Source: Paenibacillus pinistramenti (GTDB lineage: Bacteria; Bacillota; Bacilli; Paenibacillales; Paenibacillaceae). Taken from it: DNA of 64,000 bases. Positions 16,194-23,911 of this stretch are shown here, piece after piece. The notes beneath the pieces are model-generated. The model was not told the origin of the DNA. It saw only the letters and a program-made list of their open reading frames with translations, and ran no database searches. The stretch lies in NCBI RefSeq assembly GCF_005869875.1, contig NZ_VAWG01000005.1, forward strand, positions 124,001 through 188,000, given 5' to 3'. Every line of letters starts with the position of its first letter. The stretch's first letter is position 1. The position numbers and the translations under genes are program-made.

Positions 16194-16880
16194 TTATTCC
16201 CTCCATGATTCCACAATCGCCGCAAATGCGGCTTCCAAAGCCTTCAGAGCGTCCCCAATCCGCCATAAGGACTTGTCGCGCGGGCCGACGACATTCGAAA
16301 TGGCCCGCAGCTCCAGGGCAGGCAGCCCGAACTCTGCGGCTGCCGCGGCTGCGCCGAAGCCCTCCATGCCTTCGGAGGCCGCGCCGGGGAACCGCGCGGC
16401 GAGCATGGAGGCAGTGGCGGCCGTACCGGTGACGGTCGCCAGGGTCAGCGCCGGTCCCAGCGTGACCGGCAGGCCGGCCGCGGTCAGCGCCGCAGCCGTG
16501 CGCTCGGCCAGGGCGCGGCCTACCGGCACGGCCGCGGTGCCGAAGCCGAGCTCGGCAAGGCCGCTGAAGCCAGCCGGCGTCTCGGCGCCGAGGTCGGCCG
16601 CGATAATCTCGCTGGACACGACCAGCGAGCCGATCTCCGCCCGGCCGGGATAACCGCCGCCGATGCCCGCGCTCACGACAAGGCTGTAGCGGCCGCTGCC
16701 AGCGGCCAGCAGCTTTGTCGTGCTGACCGCGGCCTGCACCGGCCCGACGCCGGCCAGCGCGGCCTCAAAGCGCCCGTCTCCGCCCAAGCCGCGAAGCACC
16801 GCTTCGCGCTCCGCCTCGACGGCGGTCATGACGAGAATTTTTCGGCCTGCCTGCTGCAGATTATGCGAATTTCCTTCCAT
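16194..16880 (-). CDS. mqnB: Futalosine hydrolase
   Basis: A 228-residue nucleosidase-fold protein: ILVMTAVEAEREAV at the N-terminus, VVSAGIGGGYPG, and the purine/ribose-binding region EGMEGFGAAAAAAEFG with the catalytic-type Glu pair, then ELRAISNVVGPRD. This is the MqnB variant of the MTA/SAH nucleosidase family; it removes hypoxanthine from futalosine. The gene is clearly more GC-rich and alanine-rich than its neighbours. It is upstream of and nearly contiguous with mqnD. The ATG at 16880 gives seven extra residues before the first strand; the alternative internal starts lack a ribosome binding site. Confidence 0.9.
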   Translation of the reverse strand: MEGNSHNLQQAGRKILVMTAVEAEREAVLRGLGGDGRFEAALAGVGPVQAAVSTTKLLAAGSGRYSLVVSAGIGGGYPGRAEIGSLVVSSEIIAADLGAETPAGFSGLAELGFGTAAVPVGRALAERTAAALTAAGLPVTLGPALTLATVTGTAATASMLAARFPGAASEGMEGFGAAAAAAEFGLPALELRAISNVVGPRDKSLWRIGDALKALEAAFAAIVESWRE

Positions 16881-17137
16881 TTGTCAGATGCCCCTATTCT
16901 TATTCCGGATTCAGACTCATAGACTCTATTATAGTCCCCGCGATTCGGTGCGAACAAGTGCCGAGCAGGGCTGCCAGGTTCTGCAAATGCCCCGTTTCAT
17001 GGAGAAAAGCCCTTCAAATCCGGCAAATTTATTTGCCAGATTTTTGTGAAGCCGGTGCCATTTTGAGATACAATTTTGATAGAACAGAAGTTTGATAGAC
17101 CAGAAGAATCAATACTAGATTAGGAGGACTTGCATCT

Positions 17138-18577
17138 ATGAGAATGACAGCCAGGAGAATGACAGCCAGGAGAATGACAACCAGAAGAATGACAGCCGGG
17201 CTTGGAAAACGTTCAATCGGGTGGATGCTGGTCTCCTGCCTGCTGCTTGCGTCATTCCCGCTGCTTGGGGAATTGCCTGTATCCGCCGCTGCATCCGCCG
17301 CTGCATCCGCCGCAGCCGGTACAGCAGGCGCAGCAGGCACGGCGGCAGCGGCCTCACCCGCTTCAGCTGCCGGAGCTGCTTCAACCGGTTCAGCCGCATC
17401 ATCTACTGCTTCATCCACTGCCTCATCCACTGCCTCATCTACTGCTTCATCTGCTGCAACCGCTTCAGCTGCAACCGCTTCAGCTGCAACCGTCGCTGCA
17501 TCCGCCCTGCTGGGCCTTAACGACGAGTTGACAGAGCTTCTTCCCGTTCTTCATCAGGGAGTTTATGATGTGCCGGTACGCCGGATGGCGGAGCTGCTGG
17601 GACTCACTCTCTCGGGTACTGCGAAGGAAATTGTGCTGTCTTCCGGGACAGGTGCTTCCTTGTATCTTTATTCTGCCGAAGGCATTGCCGTTCAGCCGGA
17701 CGGCTCCAAGGTGAAGACTGATATGTATGCGGCGGACGGTTCGCTGATGGTTCCTGTCGGCGTTATCGCACGTTCCTTCGGTTACTCCATCACCTATCAG
17801 GCTGAGGACAAGCTGCTTCGGATTGTGACGGTTCAGGGAACAATGGATATGAAGGCTTTTGCCGCCAAGTACCAGTCGCAGATCGAAGCCCATCTGAAAG
17901 CCGTCAAGGAAGCGGAGCAGCAGGCTGCCTCTTCAGCATCTCCAGCCCGCAGCAGCAATTCCGCCAAGACGATCTATTTGACTTTTGACGATGGCCCGAG
18001 CGCCCATACCGGGAAGCTGCTGGACATTCTGGACCAATATGACGTGAAAGCCACCTTTTTTATGCTGGGCAATCATATTACTTCCTATTCGGATTCGGTG
18101 AAACGGATGATTAAAGAAGGGGACGCCGTGGGACTGCATGGGATGACGCATCAGAAAGAACAGTTTTATAAAGACCCTGCAGCCTCCCTGCAGGAAATGA
18201 ATGACGATAACGCAAGGCTGGATAAAGCCGCCGGTGTCAGAACGACGCTGATCCGCACCCCGTACGGAAGCAAGCCGTATTTTACACAGGCCTACCGGGA
18301 CAAGGTGCTTGCCGCCGGCTATCATTTGTGGGACTGGAATGTGGATTCGCAGGACTGGAAGTTTAAAGAGGACACGGCTTCTACCTACACGAATGTCATG
18401 AAGCAGGTCAAGCAGGTTTCCGCCAAAGGCACCTCACCGGTTGTCCTGATGCACGATCTTCCTACAACCATTGAAATTCTGCCAAAAATTCTGGCCTCTC
18501 TGCAGAAGCAGGGCTATACGTTCGAAGTCATCACTCCGGACATGAAGCCGGTCAATTTCTGGCACGACGAACGCTGA
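17138..18577 (+). CDS. Exported polysaccharide deacetylase (NodB domain) with stalk-like domain
   Basis: A 479-residue secreted or anchored enzyme. An Arg/Met/Thr-repeat N-terminus (1-20) precedes a signal-peptide helix (about 26-48) and an Ala/Ser/Thr-rich spacer (50-122). Residues about 125-235 resemble a copper-amine-oxidase-N-type stalk domain (VPVRRMAELLGL, MVPVGVIARSFGY). The NodB domain starts near 275: TFDDGPS with Asp284/Asp285, HGMTH with zinc ligands His334 and His338, RTPYGSKP, DWNVDSQDW, and LMHD with His439. It probably removes acetyl groups from peptidoglycan or a surface glycan. AGGAGG at 17121-17126 fixes the start. No other cell-wall gene is adjacent. Confidence 0.9.
   Translation: MRMTARRMTARRMTTRRMTAGLGKRSIGWMLVSCLLLASFPLLGELPVSAAASAAASAAAGTAGAAGTAAAASPASAAGAASTGSAASSTASSTASSTASSTASSAATASAATASAATVAASALLGLNDELTELLPVLHQGVYDVPVRRMAELLGLTLSGTAKEIVLSSGTGASLYLYSAEGIAVQPDGSKVKTDMYAADGSLMVPVGVIARSFGYSITYQAEDKLLRIVTVQGTMDMKAFAAKYQSQIEAHLKAVKEAEQQAASSASPARSSNSAKTIYLTFDDGPSAHTGKLLDILDQYDVKATFFMLGNHITSYSDSVKRMIKEGDAVGLHGMTHQKEQFYKDPAASLQEMNDDNARLDKAAGVRTTLIRTPYGSKPYFTQAYRDKVLAAGYHLWDWNVDSQDWKFKEDTASTYTNVMKQVKQVSAKGTSPVVLMHDLPTTIEILPKILASLQKQGYTFEVITPDMKPVNFWHDER
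17141..17200 (+). repeat. Four 15-bp repeats at the start of the deacetylase gene
   Basis: AGAATGACAGCCAGG-like units at 17141, 17156, 17171 and 17186 encode RMTAR pentapeptides before the signal peptide. Four in-frame ATG codons result. Confidence 0.9.
17395..17500 (+). repeat. 12-15 bp Ala/Ser/Thr-coding repeats
   Basis: Units such as TCATCTACTGCT/TCATCCACTGCC (encoding SSTA) and GCAACCGCTTCA (ATAS) are repeated in the spacer of the deacetylase. They stay in frame. Confidence 0.85.
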
Positions 18578-18626
18578 TCGTTTCGCAGTCATCAGAAAGA
18601 AGCAAACTGCTGTGCATGCAAGCCGG

Positions 18627-18662
18627 TTCCCGCGGAGCGCTCTGCGGGGGCCTGTTTTTTTG
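18627..18662 (+). terminator. Terminator after the deacetylase gene
   Basis: CCCGCGGAGC pairs with GCTCTGCGGG (18629-18648), followed by GGCCTG and a run of seven T. Confidence 0.75.
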
Positions 18663-18780
18663 CTGTGCTGATTGATGACATAAATTTCCGGGTCTTTGCG
18701 TACAAGCGAAAAATTGATAAAGTCTTGGTATACCCCGAACAGGGGAAAAAGCTTCAAGAAAACTTTAGGCTTGAAAGCAG

Positions 18781-19266
18781 GTGGACCGGTTGTCGAGAAT
18801 GGATGAGCAAGGCCGCGTAATGCTTGACGAAATTGACCGCAGAATCATTAAGGCGCTCAATATGAACGGGCGGATCTCCTATACGGACTTAGGCAAGGAG
18901 ATTGGCTTGTCGCGTGTCGCCGTACAGACCCGTATCAATGCTTTAATGGATGAAGGCGTCATAGAACGCTTTACAGCTGTCATAAATCCTGAGAAAATAG
19001 GGATTTCAGTATCGGCTTTCTTTAACGTGGAGGTCGAGCCCAAATATTTGCAGCAGGTGGCTGAGGTCTTGTCGGACGAGCCTGTCGTGACCAGTCTTTA
19101 TCATATGACCGGACCTTCCAAGCTTCATATGCACGCTTTGTTTACGGACAATAAGGAGATGGAAGCGTTCATGAAGGAGAAGCTTTACGTGCTTCCCGGA
19201 ATTACGAGCGTCGATTCGCAGGTGCTGATCACCCGCTACAAGAGCCGGATGGGCATGAGGCTGTAA
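18781..19266 (+). CDS. Lrp/AsnC-family transcriptional regulator
   Basis: A protein of up to 161 residues with an N-terminal helix-turn-helix ([40 protein letters not shown] in two parts) and a C-terminal RAM ligand-binding domain ([11 protein letters not shown] to [10 protein letters not shown]). Such proteins sense amino acids or other small molecules and bind DNA as octamers. The start is uncertain: GTG at 18781, TTG at 18790 and ATG at 18799 are in frame. AGGTGG at 18779-18784 would best serve the TTG. The conserved domain begins only at about residue 13, so the choice does not affect function. It may be co-transcribed with the following glycosylase gene. Confidence 0.88.
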   Translation: MDRLSRMDEQGRVMLDEIDRRIIKALNMNGRISYTDLGKEIGLSRVAVQTRINALMDEGVIERFTAVINPEKIGISVSAFFNVEVEPKYLQQVAEVLSDEPVVTSLYHMTGPSKLHMHALFTDNKEMEAFMKEKLYVLPGITSVDSQVLITRYKSRMGMRL

Positions 19267-19321
19267 GCGATAAGCTGCAAACGGTACGCTGACTATCCAT
19301 ACTTCAACTGGAGGAAGAACC

Positions 19322-19870
19322 ATGAACCAGAATGCAGAGGGGCACGAAGGAGCCGGCGGAGTGCCGGACCATCTGGACACCGGCCTGCAGATTGTGTTTG
19401 TCGGCTTTAACCCGAGCCTGAGGTCAGGCGAAACCGGACATCACTATGCCAACCCGCGCAACAACTTCTGGCGGATTCTGCATCAGTCGGGACTGACCCC
19501 GCGTTTGTATGACCCGTCAGAGGACGGGGAGCTGCTGAAGCTGGGCTACGGGTTTACCAATATTGTAGCGAGACCGACCAAAGGCATTGACGAGTTGACC
19601 AGGGAGGATTACCGCTTGGGCCGGGAAGAGCTGATCGCCAAGCTGCTCCATTACAGGCCTAGAATCGTCTGCTTTGTGGGCAAAGGAGTCTACACGGAGT
19701 ACAGCCGGCGTTCCAAGGCGAATTGGGGCTTTCAGCCTGAGCCGTTCCTTGACGGGCTGCACGAGTTTGCAGCGCCTTCCTCCAGCGGACTGGTCCGGAT
19801 GCCGATGCAGGAAATTGTGGGCATTTACGCAAGACTGGCAGATGCGATTTCGGAAAAAAATCAAATCTGA
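19322..19870 (+). CDS. mug: Mug/TDG-type mismatch-specific uracil (thymine) DNA glycosylase
   Basis: A 182-residue protein of UDG family 2. The active-site motif is VGFNPS with catalytic Asn30; YANPRNNFWRIL follows, and the minor-groove wedge motif appears as SSSGLVRMP. It removes uracil or related damaged bases opposite guanine in DNA. The first 20 residues are a Gly/Glu-rich extension. GGAGG about 9 bp upstream supports the ATG at 19322. It lies 55 bp after the Lrp gene on the same strand and is closed by a terminator, so both may be in one transcript. Confidence 0.88.
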   Translation: MNQNAEGHEGAGGVPDHLDTGLQIVFVGFNPSLRSGETGHHYANPRNNFWRILHQSGLTPRLYDPSEDGELLKLGYGFTNIVARPTKGIDELTREDYRLGREELIAKLLHYRPRIVCFVGKGVYTEYSRRSKANWGFQPEPFLDGLHEFAAPSSSGLVRMPMQEIVGIYARLADAISEKNQI

Positions 19871-19890
19871 TTTTCATATAAAATCGGGAA

Positions 19891-19930
19891 ACGTTTCCGG
19901 ACTGAGCCGGGACGCTTTCTCTATTTTTTT
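19891..19930 (+). terminator. Probable terminator after mug
   Basis: TTCCGG pairs with CCGGGA around a 6-nt loop, extended by CG/CG with a bulge, and followed by CTTTCTCTA and nine T. It overlaps a 12-bp palindrome (GGAAACGTTTCC, 19887-19898). Confidence 0.5.
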
Positions 19931-20013
19931 TTCGTGCTCGAAAAATGGCCGGAAACCTAGCAAAGTAGCGGATTTCGGCCGGGCAACCCCTCCCAAACGG
20001 GCTTTTGCAAGGA

Positions 20014-20042
20014 TTGACATCACTATATCTAGAGGTTAAATT
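20014..20042 (+). promoter_or_regulatory. nrd promoter with NrdR box in the spacer
   Basis: TTGACA at 20014-20019 is followed after 17 bp by TAAATT at 20037-20042. The sequence TCACTATATCTAGAGG at 20020-20035 matches 14 of 16 positions of the NrdR-box consensus ACACWATATHTWGWRT. A poorer second copy may lie at 20054-20069 (34 bp further, slightly off the usual spacing). NrdR with bound dATP/ATP would repress the nrdIEF operon from here. Confidence 0.72.
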
Positions 20043-20151
20043 TAAATACATCATCAAGATATTGGGTTTTAAACCTCGGGATTACGTTTAATGACACAAC
20101 AAGACAAATCTTGCAAATGAGCGGCCAGCTAGGGTGAAAGGATGAGTAAAA

Positions 20152-20511
20152 GTGCTTATCGCCTATGATTCAAAGACGGGCAACGTTAAGAGATTTATTA
20201 ATAAACTGAAGATGCAGGCGGTACAAATTGATGCAGCCATGACCATTGAGGAGCCCTTTGTACTGATTACATATACGACCGGCTTCGGACAGGTACCGGA
20301 GAAGGTTGCTTCGTTTCTGCAGCGCAACCATGACCAGATGGTCGGGGTGGCGGCAAGCGGCAACCGCAACTGGGGGGCAAGGTTCGCACTGAGCGCGGAC
20401 ATTATTTCGGAACGGTACGACGTTCCCATTATCAGTAAATTTGAGTTGTCCGGAACCTTTGGTGATGCAGAGCGATTTAAACAGGAGGTGAGCCGAATTG
20501 CGGCATATTGA
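20152..20511 (+). CDS. nrdI: NrdI flavodoxin-like ribonucleotide reductase activator
   Basis: A 119-residue protein matching NrdI along its length: YDSKTGNVKRFINKL, the flavin-binding LITYTTGFGQVPEKV, GVAASGNRNWG, and FELSGTFGDAERF. Reduced NrdI supplies superoxide or peroxide that assembles the Mn(III)2-tyrosyl radical of NrdF. Translation starts at GTG 20152, the position expected from family alignment; an overlapping ATG at 20142 opens only a nine-codon frame in another register. It is the first gene of the nrdIEF operon and overlaps nrdE by 14 bp. Confidence 0.93.
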   Translation: MLIAYDSKTGNVKRFINKLKMQAVQIDAAMTIEEPFVLITYTTGFGQVPEKVASFLQRNHDQMVGVAASGNRNWGARFALSADIISERYDVPIISKFELSGTFGDAERFKQEVSRIAAY

Positions 20512-22582
20512 GCTGAATAACATGTTGATGAAGACGGGCGAGGACGGATTTTTCCAATTGGAGATGGACCGCGAGGCGGTTCGTGAATTCCTGGCGGATG
20601 TCGAGTCGAAGAGCCTGAAGTTTGAGAGCACGGCGGCCAAGGTCGCTTACATGATCCAGAATGATTATTACGAAGATTTCTATCAGAAATATACGCCCAA
20701 TGAAGTGGAAAAGGTTTACGAAATTACGCACAGCTATAACTTCGAATTCCAGTCTTACATGGCAGCTTCAAAATTTTATACCGACTATGCCGTCAAGACG
20801 AATGACCGTTCCCAATACTTAGAACATTATCCGGACCGGGTGGCAGCTGTAGCGCTGCATCTGGGCCGCGGAAACGCCGAAACAGCCTGCACGCTTGCGC
20901 ATTCCATGATGGAGCAGCGCCTGCAGCCTGCAACGCCGACGTTCCTGAACGCGGGCAAGAGCCGCCGGGGCGAGCTCGTCTCCTGCTTCCTGCTGGAGAT
21001 GGACGACTCCCTGAACTCGATCAACTATGTGCTGAACACCTGCATGCAGCTGTCCAAAATCGGCGGCGGCGTTGCGGTGAACCTGTCCAAGCTGCGCGGA
21101 CGCGGCGAAGCGATCAAAGGGGTGGAAGGCGCGGCCAAAGGCATCATGCCGGTGCTGAAGCTGATGGAGGACGCGTTCTCCTACGCGGACCAAATGGGAC
21201 AGCGCAAGGGTTCGGGCGCGGGTTATTACAATATTTTTGGCTGGGATGTAATTGAGTTCCTGGACAGCAAGAAGATCAACGCGGACGAAAGAACCCGCCT
21301 CAAGACGCTGTCGATCGGCCTGATTGTGCCAAACCGTTTCTATGAGCTTGCAAGGGACAACCAGCCGCTGCACGTCTTCGGACCTTACAGTGTGTTTAAA
21401 GCTTACGGCGTTCATCTCGACGATATGGATATGGACGAAATGTACGACAAGCTGCTGGCGGACGGCCGGGTGAAGAAGAAAGCGGTTATGAACGCGCGCG
21501 ACATGCTGACCAAAATCGCTATGGTGCAGCTGGAATCCGGCTATCCATACATCATGAACAAAACCAATGCCAACAAGGACCACGCTTTGAAGGGCATCGG
21601 CCAGATCAAAATGTCCAACCTGTGCACCGAGATCTTCCAATTGCAGGAGACCTCCGAGATTAACGACTACGGCATGGAGGACCACATTCGCCGCGATATC
21701 AGCTGCAACCTGGCTTCCCTGAACATTGTGAACGTGATGGAATCGAAGAAGATCCGCGAATCCGTTCATGAAGGCATGACCGCCCTGACTTCCGTCAGCG
21801 ACATGACGAACGTAGCGAATGCGCCGGGCGTAGCGAAGGCGAACCGCGAGATGCATTCCGTCGGGCTTGGCGTGATGAACCTGCACGGCTATTTTGCGAA
21901 GAACAAAATTGCTTATGAAAGCGAAGAGGCGAAGGAATTCGCCCGTGCGTTCTTTATGGCGATGAACTACTACTCCATCGAGAAGAGTATGCTGATCGCT
22001 GGGGAGACCGGACAAACCTTCGCCGATTTTGACAAATCTGAATATGCAAACGGCAAATACTTTGACCGCTACCTGGAGACGGACTACCGTCCATCCAGCG
22101 ACCGTGTGAAGGCTTTGTTTGAAGGATTGGAACTGCCATCTCCGCAGGACTGGGCCGGGCTGAAAGCAGCCGTTATGAAAAATGGCCTGTACCACGCCTA
22201 CCGGATGGCGATTGCACCGACAGCCAGCATTTCCTACATCCAGAACTCCACTTCCAGCGTTATGCCGATCGTGGAGCAGATCGAAACACGGACCTATGCG
22301 AACTCAACGACTTATTATCCAATGCCTTATCTGCAGCGCGATAATATCTTTTTCTATAAATCTTCTTACAACATGGATCAGTTCAAGGTGCTCGATCTTA
22401 TTGCCGAGATTCAGCCGCACGTGGACCAGGGCATTTCGACGATTCTGCACGTCAACAGCAACGTAACGACCCGCCAATTGGCCCGTTATTACCTGTATGC
22501 GGCTCACAAAGGATTGAAATCCCTGTATTACACGCGGACCAAGAAGCTGTCCGTTGAAGAATGTCTGACCTGCTCTGTCTAA
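20498..22582 (+). CDS. nrdE: Class Ib ribonucleoside-diphosphate reductase, alpha subunit
   Basis: A 694-residue catalytic subunit, full length for NrdE and without intein or intron. It shows the ATP-cone-poor N-terminus, the substrate loop ATPTFLNAGKSRRGELVSC containing the redox-active Cys, ISCNLASLNIVNVM, the radical-site region SGYPYIMNKTNANK, IAPTASISYIQNSTS, and the C-terminal pair CLTC for reactivation by NrdH or thioredoxin. It reduces NDPs to dNDPs. TTG at 20498 is chosen because AGGAGG at 20483-20488 precedes it with 9-bp spacing and the N-terminus aligns with other NrdE proteins. No nrdH lies nearby. Confidence 0.95.
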   Translation: MRHIELNNMLMKTGEDGFFQLEMDREAVREFLADVESKSLKFESTAAKVAYMIQNDYYEDFYQKYTPNEVEKVYEITHSYNFEFQSYMAASKFYTDYAVKTNDRSQYLEHYPDRVAAVALHLGRGNAETACTLAHSMMEQRLQPATPTFLNAGKSRRGELVSCFLLEMDDSLNSINYVLNTCMQLSKIGGGVAVNLSKLRGRGEAIKGVEGAAKGIMPVLKLMEDAFSYADQMGQRKGSGAGYYNIFGWDVIEFLDSKKINADERTRLKTLSIGLIVPNRFYELARDNQPLHVFGPYSVFKAYGVHLDDMDMDEMYDKLLADGRVKKKAVMNARDMLTKIAMVQLESGYPYIMNKTNANKDHALKGIGQIKMSNLCTEIFQLQETSEINDYGMEDHIRRDISCNLASLNIVNVMESKKIRESVHEGMTALTSVSDMTNVANAPGVAKANREMHSVGLGVMNLHGYFAKNKIAYESEEAKEFARAFFMAMNYYSIEKSMLIAGETGQTFADFDKSEYANGKYFDRYLETDYRPSSDRVKALFEGLELPSPQDWAGLKAAVMKNGLYHAYRMAIAPTASISYIQNSTSSVMPIVEQIETRTYANSTTYYPMPYLQRDNIFFYKSSYNMDQFKVLDLIAEIQPHVDQGISTILHVNSNVTTRQLARYYLYAAHKGLKSLYYTRTKKLSVEECLTCSV

Positions 22583-22631
22583 TTGCACAGAGAGCTGATA
22601 GAGGTTAAGAGTGAATGAAGACGCAAGAACC

Positions 22632-22652
22632 GGCGCAGCCCCAGGCTGCGCC
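22632..22652 (+). promoter_or_regulatory. Strong intercistronic hairpin between nrdE and nrdF
   Basis: GGCGCAGCC (22632-22640), a 3-nt loop and GGCTGCGCC (22644-22652) form a perfect 9-bp stem 25 nt before the preferred nrdF start. It is followed by only three T. It may stabilise the upstream message or set the nrdE:nrdF ratio. Confidence 0.6.
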
Positions 22653-22677
22653 TTTCATGAGGAAGGGGAACGAGGGA

Positions 22678-23637
22678 ATGAACGCAATCAAAGCGGTGAA
22701 CTGGAACCGGCCGGATGATGATTTTACGCTGATGTTCTGGAACCAGAATATTATGCAGTTCTGGACGGATGATGAAATTCCGCTCTCTGACGATAAAATG
22801 TCCTGGCTGACGCTGAACGACGACCAGAAGGACACCTATATGAAGGTGCTCGGCGGTCTGACGCTGCTCGATACGATCCAGGGCGGCGTCGGCATGCCGC
22901 AGATCATGGAGCATGTGGACGGCCTGCAGCGCAAAGCGGTGCTCGGCTTTATGGGCATGATGGAGCAGATTCACGCAAAATCATACAGCAGCATTTTTAC
23001 GACGCTGGCTTCTACTGAGGAGATCGACTCCGTCTTCCGCTGGGTGGAGCAGAATACGTATCTGCAGACGAAAGCGGAAACGATCCGTCAATATTACACG
23101 AATATCAACACGCCGAAAGAGCTGTTCCTGGCCATGGCGGCTTCCGTGCTGCTGGAAAGCTATCTGTTCTACAGCGGCTTCTTCTATCCGCTTTATCTGG
23201 CGGGGCAGGGCAAAATGACCTGCAGCGGCGAGATTATCGACCTGATTCTGCGCGATGAGAGCATTCACGGCGTGTATGTCGGCGTTCTGGCGCAGGAGAT
23301 TTTTGCCGAGCTGGAGGAAGAAGAGCAGCACGATGCCCACGAAACGCTGGTAGGCCTGCTGCGCTATCTGCATACGAATGAAGAGCGTTATACCGAGCAG
23401 ATCTACTCGCCGATCGGGCTGGTTGAGGATGTGAAGGTGTTCCTCCGCTACAACGCCAATAAAGCGATGATGAACCTCGGGTTTGATCCGCTGTTTGAGG
23501 AAGAGGAAGTGAATCCGATCGTCTTTAACGGGATCAGCACGCATACGAAGCAGCACGATTTCTTCTCCAAAAAAGGCAACGGTTATGTGAAGGCGCTGAA
23601 TGTCGAGCCTTTGACCGATGAGGATTTTCAATTTTAA
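22678..23637 (+). CDS. nrdF: Class Ib ribonucleoside-diphosphate reductase, beta subunit
   Basis: A 319-residue R2F protein from ATG 22678 (an in-frame ATG at 22615 would add 21 residues). The later start is preferred: AGGAAGGGG stands just before it and [24 protein letters not shown] aligns with the N-terminus of other NrdF proteins (quoted here in part). Metal ligands appear in [22 protein letters not shown] (Glu, His and the radical Tyr), and [10 protein letters not shown] (Glu, His). It houses the dimanganese or diiron tyrosyl radical used by NrdE. It is the last gene of the operon and is followed by a terminator. Confidence 0.95.
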   Translation: MNAIKAVNWNRPDDDFTLMFWNQNIMQFWTDDEIPLSDDKMSWLTLNDDQKDTYMKVLGGLTLLDTIQGGVGMPQIMEHVDGLQRKAVLGFMGMMEQIHAKSYSSIFTTLASTEEIDSVFRWVEQNTYLQTKAETIRQYYTNINTPKELFLAMAASVLLESYLFYSGFFYPLYLAGQGKMTCSGEIIDLILRDESIHGVYVGVLAQEIFAELEEEEQHDAHETLVGLLRYLHTNEERYTEQIYSPIGLVEDVKVFLRYNANKAMMNLGFDPLFEEEEVNPIVFNGISTHTKQHDFFSKKGNGYVKALNVEPLTDEDFQF

Positions 23638-23677
23638 GAGTTACCTATTCATTTTTCTATAGCCATTTTTCTATAGC

Positions 23678-23717
23678 AAACGTCTTTGTTTCGAATACAG
23701 AAACAAAGACGTTTTTT
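23678..23717 (+). terminator. Terminator after nrdF
   Basis: AAACGTCTTTGTTTC at 23678-23692 pairs with GAAACAAAGACGTTT at 23700-23714, followed by further T. Confidence 0.92.
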
Positions 23718-23911
23718 TGTTTTGAGTTTTTTGGATTCTTTAAATCAATTATGTCGGCAGAGTTAGGGGGATTTGTTATAGGAAAAAAGGGGGGGACGGA
23801 TTGTTAATTTTAGTACTAGACAGCAATGCAGCGGCATGTCATAATTAGCCAGTCAAAAGTCGACTTAGAGCGACAAATTGCGACATTATTCAGTCATCAG
23901 GGAGGGTATTT

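Noticed and set aside
16190..16225. N-terminal extension of mqnD from TTG 16225
   Set aside because: It would overlap mqnB and lacks a ribosome binding site; ATG 16189 with GGAGGG fits the family start.
19887..19898. GGAAACGTTTCC palindrome as a regulator operator
   Set aside because: It lies directly after the mug stop and merges with a T-rich terminator structure; an operator role is not needed to explain it.
20498..23637. Intein or self-splicing intron in the nrdE or nrdF genes
   Set aside because: These genes often carry such elements, but both proteins have normal length with continuous conserved motifs.
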